Shown: one piece after another, positions 60,023 through 64,000 of the stretch
Numbering within the stretch: the stretch's first letter is position 1
How the letters are laid out: each line of letters begins with the position of its first letter
Assembly (NCBI RefSeq): GCF_000568255.1
Contig: NZ_KK037166.1
Location: 3,043,243-3,107,242 of the forward strand
Source of the DNA: Kutzneria sp. 744
Lineage (GTDB): Bacteria > Actinomycetota > Actinomycetes > Mycobacteriales > Pseudonocardiaceae
Direction of reading: 5' to 3'
Length of the DNA: 64,000 nucleotides
Notes under the pieces: generated by a model
Told to the model about the DNA's origin: nothing
What the model saw: only the letters and a program-made list of their open reading frames with translations
The model's database searches: none
Translations under genes and position numbers: made by a program

Positions 60023-60658
60023 TCACTCGGCTTCGGTCGGCCCCAGTCCGTGGCGTTTCGCGTACTCGACGGCCTCGGCCCGGTTCTGCAGGCCGACCTT
60101 GGTGTAGGCGTGGTTGAGGTGCGTCTTCACGGTCGCCTCGCTGACGGCGAGCCGGCGGGCGATCTCCGCGTTGGTCAGGCCGGCGGCGACCAGTCTGAGC
60201 ACGTCGGCCTCGCGGGCCGTCAGCTCGCCGCGGTGATCTCGCCCGATCGGGCGACGCGGGGCCGGATTCACGCCGGCCACCACGGCCCGCAGGGCGCGGA
60301 TCACCGTGTCGCGGTCGGCCGTCGGCGGCAGCCAGCCGGCCGCGCCGGCCTGCAGCGCCGGCAGCACCTGGTCGTTGGTCGCGGGCAGCACCGCGATCAC
60401 GATCACCACGGTCGTGGGGTGCTCGGCGCGGACCGCGCGCGTCAGCTCGACCGCGTCGCCGCCGGGCAGCGACAGGCCGAGCAGCAGCACTTCCGGTCGG
60501 TGCCGGTCGAGCAGCGGAGGTACCTGGGCGTGGTGCGTCGCCGTGCCGACCACGGCGACGCCGGGTAAGTGCCCGAGCGCGGCGTCCAGGCCGGATCTGA
60601 CCGGGACGCGGTCCTCCGCGACCACGACACGGACGATCGGGGTGTCCAAAGCCGTCAT
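60023..60658 (-). CDS. NarL/LuxR-type orphan response regulator lacking the phospho-acceptor Asp
   Basis: 211 aa from ATG 60658. The receiver domain has the acidic pair E15/D16 (VVVAED) but the phosphorylation site reads LLLGLSLPG, with Gly61 where Asp is expected. The C-terminal LuxR helix-turn-helix is standard (LTAREADVLRLVAAGLTNAEIARRL). No histidine kinase is nearby. It probably works without phosphorylation, as other atypical receivers do. Confidence 0.85.
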   Translation of the reverse strand: MTALDTPIVRVVVAEDRVPVRSGLDAALGHLPGVAVVGTATHHAQVPPLLDRHRPEVLLLGLSLPGGDAVELTRAVRAEHPTTVVIVIAVLPATNDQVLPALQAGAAGWLPPTADRDTVIRALRAVVAGVNPAPRRPIGRDHRGELTAREADVLRLVAAGLTNAEIARRLAVSEATVKTHLNHAYTKVGLQNRAEAVEYAKRHGLGPTEAE

Positions 60659-60710
60659 GGGCAAATGATGGTATGCCCACCCCGAACTCGCCCGGATTTC
60701 GGTGTCGGTT

Positions 60711-61310
60711 CTAGTTCGCCAGCGCCGCCAGCACGAAATCGGCGATCTCGGCACCCAGTTGCTCAGGGGACTTGGGGCCGTCCGGCCGATACCAGGTGGG
60801 CAATTGGTTCACCACGCCCAGCGCGATCAGGACGGCCGTGTCGGCCGGCGTCACCGAGCTGAACTCCCCCGACGCCTGCGCCTTGGCGATGACGTCACGG
60901 AACGTGCGCTGGTACCGGCGGCGGTCGGCCCGGAAGGCGGCCATCCGCTCGGAGTCCAGCTTGTGCATCTCCCGGACGAACACCGCCGTCTCGTCGATGC
61001 GGTCCGCGGTGGTGACGACCAGGTTGACCATGATCGCCCGGACGGTCTGCACCGCCCCGTTGCCCTCGGCGATGATCCGGTCCAGCTCGGCGGTCTGCAG
61101 GCCGATCAGCGAGTGGTAGATCTCGTAGAGCAGGTCGTCCTTGGAGTCGAAATAGTGGTAGAGCGCGCCCTTGGTCACCTCGGCGTAGGTCACCACCTCC
61201 TGCACGGTGGTGGCGTCGAAGCCCTTCTCCGCGAACAGCTTCACCGCCGCGCGCAGGATGCGGCTCTCCATCGGGGTCAGCTCGCCGCGCCCCTGCGATG
61301 CCTTGGTCAC
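60711..61310 (-). CDS. TetR-family regulator
   Basis: 199 aa from GTG 61310. The helix-turn-helix is RILRAAVKLFAEKGFDATTV with KGALYHYFDSKDDLLYEI, the pattern of acyl-CoA-sensing TetR proteins of actinobacteria (FadR/KstR2-like). It is the third gene of the SDR-LLM-TetR operon, whose promoter region holds TetR site B (63156-63173); site A lies before the fabG-fadE operon. This suggests an autoregulated lipid-type regulon. Confidence 0.88.
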   Translation of the reverse strand: MTKASQGRGELTPMESRILRAAVKLFAEKGFDATTVQEVVTYAEVTKGALYHYFDSKDDLLYEIYHSLIGLQTAELDRIIAEGNGAVQTVRAIMVNLVVTTADRIDETAVFVREMHKLDSERMAAFRADRRRYQRTFRDVIAKAQASGEFSSVTPADTAVLIALGVVNQLPTWYRPDGPKSPEQLGAEIADFVLAALAN

Positions 61311-61323
61311 GCCCGCTCCTTAG

Positions 61324-62274
61324 CTACTTCCGGCCCAGGGCCCTGACGACGTCGAACTGGTCCGCTCCCGTGGGCAGAACCATGATCGCGGGCGTGTCCA
61401 GGCCGTTCTCCACGTACTCCTGCACCCGCTCGCGACAGCGGTCAAGGCTGCCATGCACGACCAGGTCGTCCACCACGTGGTCCGGGATGGCCGCATTGGC
61501 GCCCTTGCGGTCGCCGGCCGCCCACAGCCGGTGCATCTCGGCCAGGTCCTCGCCACGGCCCAGCCAGTCGTGGAACGCCGCGTAGGCCGGCACCGTCAGG
61601 TAGCTGCTGATCAGCATCCGACCCAAAGCCCTTGCCGCCGCAACATCTTCCGTCGGACAGACGAAGACCCGGGCCACCAACTCCTTGCCCGTGCCCAGTT
61701 CCGCGCGCACCTGCGGCACGTCGGTCGGGGCCAGCCAGTTGGTGATCGCGCCGTCGGCCTCCTTGGCGGCCAGCCGCAGCATGCCCGGGCGCAGCGCCGC
61801 CAGCATGATCTGCGGGGCCTGCTCGGGGACCCGCTCCAGCTTGAACCGGCTCACCTTGAACGAGCCGAAGTCGCCGTCCACCTTCTCGCCGGCCAGCGCC
61901 TTCTGCAGGAACCGCAGCGTGTCGCGGACGTTGGCGAACGGCTCCGTGAACTCACGGGCGTTCCAGCCCTGCACGATCACCGGCGAGCTCGACCCGATGC
62001 CCAGCGCGAACCGTCCCGGCGCGAGCTCGGCGATGGTCGCCGCCTGCATCGCCAGCAGGCCGGGGCCGCGGGTGTAGACCGGGGCGATGGCCGTGCCCAG
62101 ACGCAGCGAGGGCGCCCACTCCGCGGCCAGCGCCAGCGGCGTGAAGGCGTCCGTGCCGGCCGTCTCGGCCGACCACACGTCGGTGTAGCCCAGGTCGGGC
62201 AGGGACTTGACCAGGTCGCGCTGCTTCGGCAGCGGAATGCCGGCCAGCGGAAGCGTGATACCCCAACGACTCAC
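61324..62274 (-). CDS. LLM-class F420-dependent oxidoreductase
   Basis: 316 aa; GTG 62274 (SRWGITLPLAGIPLP) overlaps the stop of the 81-nt linker ORF as GTGA, preferred over GTG 62280. It is a luciferase-like barrel (YTDVWSAETAGTDAF, LRLGTAIAPVYTRGPGLLAM, GRFALGIGSSSP). Such enzymes use coenzyme F420 for hydride transfer on diverse substrates. Next to SDR and TetR genes it likely works on a lipid- or terpenoid-type molecule. Confidence 0.85.
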   Translation of the reverse strand: MSRWGITLPLAGIPLPKQRDLVKSLPDLGYTDVWSAETAGTDAFTPLALAAEWAPSLRLGTAIAPVYTRGPGLLAMQAATIAELAPGRFALGIGSSSPVIVQGWNAREFTEPFANVRDTLRFLQKALAGEKVDGDFGSFKVSRFKLERVPEQAPQIMLAALRPGMLRLAAKEADGAITNWLAPTDVPQVRAELGTGKELVARVFVCPTEDVAAARALGRMLISSYLTVPAYAAFHDWLGRGEDLAEMHRLWAAGDRKGANAAIPDHVVDDLVVHGSLDRCRERVQEYVENGLDTPAIMVLPTGADQFDVVRALGRK

Positions 62275-62351
62275 TTCCACACCTCGCTAGCGCTCGGCGT
62301 GCGCGTTCGCGCGTGCACTGCGTTGAATGATTCGCTCGCAAGCTCGGTCAT
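62271..62351 (-). repeat. 81-nt intercistronic linker element, copy 3 (encodes a 26-aa ORF)
   Basis: 27 codons from ATG 62351 (2 nt after the SDR stop) to TGA 62271-62273, which overlaps the LLM start as GTGA. The peptide begins MTELASESF and ends PSASEVWK. It has the imperfect central palindrome around GCGCG-AA-CGCGC. Confidence 0.85.
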
Positions 62352-62353
62352 GC

Positions 62354-63117
62354 TCAGACCACCATCGGACGAATCGTGGCGCCGCCGTCGATGACCAGCG
62401 TCTGGCCGGTCATCCAGGACGAGTCGTCGCCGGCCAGGAAGACGGCCGCCTTGGCGATGTCCTCCGGCTCGCCGATGCGGCCGAGCGGCAGCGCCTTGTT
62501 CAGCTGCTCCTCGTTGTTCTCCCACAGGCCGCGAGCCAGGTGCGTGCGCACCACGCCGGGGGCGATCGCGTTCACCCGGGTGGTGGGGGCCAGCTCCATG
62601 GCGAACTGGCGGGTCAGGTGGATCACCGCCGCCTTGGTGGCGTTGTAGTAGCCGATGCCGATCTCCGGGGCCAGGCCGCCGATCGAGGCGATGTTGATGA
62701 CCGAGCCGCCGGTGGCCGACATCGAGGCCTTCCACACCAGGCCCGTCCACAGCACCACCGACATCTGGTTGACCTGCACGGTCTTGTCCGCGCGGGGCAC
62801 GTCCAGGTCGACCAGCGGGCCGTAGTACGGGTTCGTGCCGGCGTTGTTGACCAGGACGTCGATGCTGCCGAACTCCTCGACCGCCGCCGCGACACAGGCC
62901 TGGGCCTGCTCCGGCTCGCCGACGTGGGCCGCCTTGGCCAGCACCTTGGCCCCCGGCCGGGCCGCGCGCAGCTCCTCGGCGACCTGGTCGAGGGCCTCCT
63001 GCTTGCGTGAGGAGAGCACCACGTTCGCGCCCTGGGCGGCCAGCGCGAAGGCGATCGCCTTGCGATGCCGCGGGACGCGCCGGTGATCAGCGCGGTCTTG
63101 CCGGTCAGACCTGACAT
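62354..63117 (-). CDS. Short-chain dehydrogenase/reductase, one frameshift as assembled
   Basis: 254 aa if one base is restored (764 nt as read). Start ATG 63117 with AGGAG upstream. The motif TGASRGI is reached, then the frame changes near 63061-63067 (ATCGCAAGG for ATCGGCAAGG). Afterwards VLVNNAGTNPYYGPL, the Ser in INIASIGG, YYNATKA (YxxxK) and GQTLVIDGGATI follow cleanly. One missing G in the run explains it. First gene of the operon behind TetR site B. Confidence 0.85.
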
Positions 63118-63155
63118 CTTCGTCGCTCCTGTGGTCGGGTGGCCCCCACGGTACA

Positions 63156-63173
63156 ATACCGACCAGTCGGTAC
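63156..63173. promoter_or_regulatory. TetR-type operator, site B (between divergent SDR genes)
   Basis: ATACCG-ACCAGT-CGGTAC, sharing the core with site A at 26488-26507. It lies 39 nt from the minus-strand SDR start and 27 nt from the plus-strand SDR start, so one bound repressor could control both directions. Confidence 0.7.
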
Positions 63174-63199
63174 GCAGGAGCTACGAGGAGGTCTTCGGC

Positions 63200-63991
63200 A
63201 TGCAGGTGCGCGACAGCGTGGTCGTGGTGACCGGGGCCGGTCGGGGGATCGGGGCGGCCCTGGCCCGCCGATTCGCCGCCGAGGGGGCCGCCGGCATCGT
63301 CGTCTCCGACGTGGACGGGGACTCCGCCGCGGCCGTCGCCGCCGAGCTCGGGGGCAAGGCCGTCGCGGTCGCCGCCGACGTCACCGACGCCGCCCAGGTC
63401 GCCGCCTTGGTCGCCGCCGCCGAGTCCCACTTCGGGCCCGTCGACCTGTTCTGCTCCAACGCCGGCGTGGCCTTCGGCCGGGGCATGGACGCCTCCCCCG
63501 CCGACTGGGCGACGAACCTCAACGTCAACCTCATGGCCCACGTGCACGCGGCCAACGCCGCCCTGCCGTCAATGCTTTCCCGCGGCCGCGGCTACTTCCT
63601 CAACACCGCGTCGGCCGCCGGCCTGCTGATGTCCCCCGGCGACGCCCCGTACAACGTGTCCAAGCACGCCGCCGTCGCCTTCGCCGAATGGCTCTCCGCC
63701 ACCTACGGCGACCAGGGCATCGGCGTCAGCGTCCTGTGCCCCATGGGCGTGCGGACCGACATGCTCATGCCCGGCATCGAGCAGGGCGAGACCGCCGCCC
63801 TGGCCGTCGCCGCCTTCGGCGACATCCTCGAACCCGCCGCCGTCGCCGACATCGTCGTGGAGGGCCTGGCGGCGGAGCAGTTCCACATCCTCCCCCACCC
63901 CGAGGTCGCCACCTTCCTCCAGCGCAAGGCCTCCGACATCGACCGCTGGCTCTCCGGCATGCGCCGCGCCACCGCCCAACTCCCCCGCTAG
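63200..63991 (+). CDS. Short-chain dehydrogenase/reductase
   Basis: 263 aa from ATG 63200 with GAGGAGG upstream. Classical SDR motifs: TGAGRGIGAAL, SNAG in FCSNAGVAFG, the Ser in NTASAAG and YNVSKHAAV (YxxxK). The extended C-terminus (HILPHPEVATFLQRKASDID) is as in the CR-type 'SDR family oxidoreductases' of actinobacterial lipid metabolism. It diverges from the SDR-LLM-TetR operon over TetR site B. Confidence 0.88.
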   Translation: MQVRDSVVVVTGAGRGIGAALARRFAAEGAAGIVVSDVDGDSAAAVAAELGGKAVAVAADVTDAAQVAALVAAAESHFGPVDLFCSNAGVAFGRGMDASPADWATNLNVNLMAHVHAANAALPSMLSRGRGYFLNTASAAGLLMSPGDAPYNVSKHAAVAFAEWLSATYGDQGIGVSVLCPMGVRTDMLMPGIEQGETAALAVAAFGDILEPAAVADIVVEGLAAEQFHILPHPEVATFLQRKASDIDRWLSGMRRATAQLPR

Positions 63992-64000
63992 CTACCTGCC

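Noticed and set aside
1-64000. CRISPR arrays, tRNA or rRNA genes, prophage
   Set aside because: No regularly spaced repeats, cloverleaf-like sequences or phage structural genes were seen.

Overview
This is a high-GC actinobacterial window, most likely from Pseudonocardiaceae and possibly Kutzneria. The evidence is extreme GC codon bias, frequent GTG starts, an EspG-type ESX factor, an F420/LLM-type oxidoreductase, and a biosynthetic cluster of a type I recall being reported from Kutzneria albida. The genus is an inference; no marker gene such as 16S is present.

1-1.4 kb: the 3'-truncated gene of a secreted S53 (sedolisin) protease. 1.6-18.2 kb: a specialised-metabolite cluster. A tightly overlapping minus-strand operon encodes a CreD-like nitrosuccinate lyase, a CreE-like FAD monooxygenase (aspartate to nitrosuccinate to nitrous acid), an atypical NAD-epimerase/reductase, a DUF6125-like protein, an ATP-dependent ligase resembling diazotases, a half-length ketosynthase-like protein, a ketosynthase, two acyl carrier proteins, a frame-damaged aryl ligase, and the GriH/GriI pair that makes 3-amino-4-hydroxybenzoate (3,4-AHBA) from aspartate semialdehyde and DHAP. 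A TnpB element sits between griH and griI. Divergent genes encode a flavodoxin-like reductase, a 14-TM MFS exporter and a LysR regulator. The set predicts 3,4-AHBA loading, limited polyketide extension and nitrous-acid-dependent diazotisation of the aryl amine.

18-24.5 kb: housekeeping and accessory genes: a beta-lactamase-like lipoprotein, a GH3 hexosaminidase behind a DasR-like box, a rhomboid protease, an enoyl-CoA hydratase, an epoxide hydrolase and a stomatin. 24.5-26.4 kb: a second CreE-like flavoprotein. 26.5-30.1 kb: a TetR-box-controlled fabG, two acyl-CoA dehydrogenases and maoC. 30.2-34.2 kb: a membrane protein, an enoyl-CoA hydratase, MerR, a Tat-exported acetoacetate-decarboxylase-like protein and PadR. 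34.3-38.2 kb: GH27 alpha-galactosidase, a TMEM175 channel and EspG. 38.4-44.4 kb: a protocatechuate (pcaIJFHG-L-R) operon lacking pcaB. 44.5-50 kb: cspA, then a secreted glycoside-hydrolase group (GH30, GH18, GH27) in which two enzymes share a nearly identical ricin-type lectin domain. 50-57 kb: a hypothetical protein, an RDD protein, an APC permease, a choline-kinase-like phosphotransferase and a sarcosine/dimethylglycine dehydrogenase. 57-60 kb: a secreted S33-type peptidase and its degenerate tandem copy. 60-64 kb: an atypical LuxR regulator, then the SDR-LLM-TetR operon with a divergent SDR, sharing the TetR box seen at 26.5 kb.

Two features cut across the window. The first is short repeats: an 81-nt intercistronic element encoding a 26-aa ORF that preserves translational coupling (three full copies, one partial), two palindrome families and a 47-bp repeat. 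The second is that at least six otherwise well-conserved genes carry single-base indels, several at or next to short G/C runs, which look more like assembly errors than true decay.
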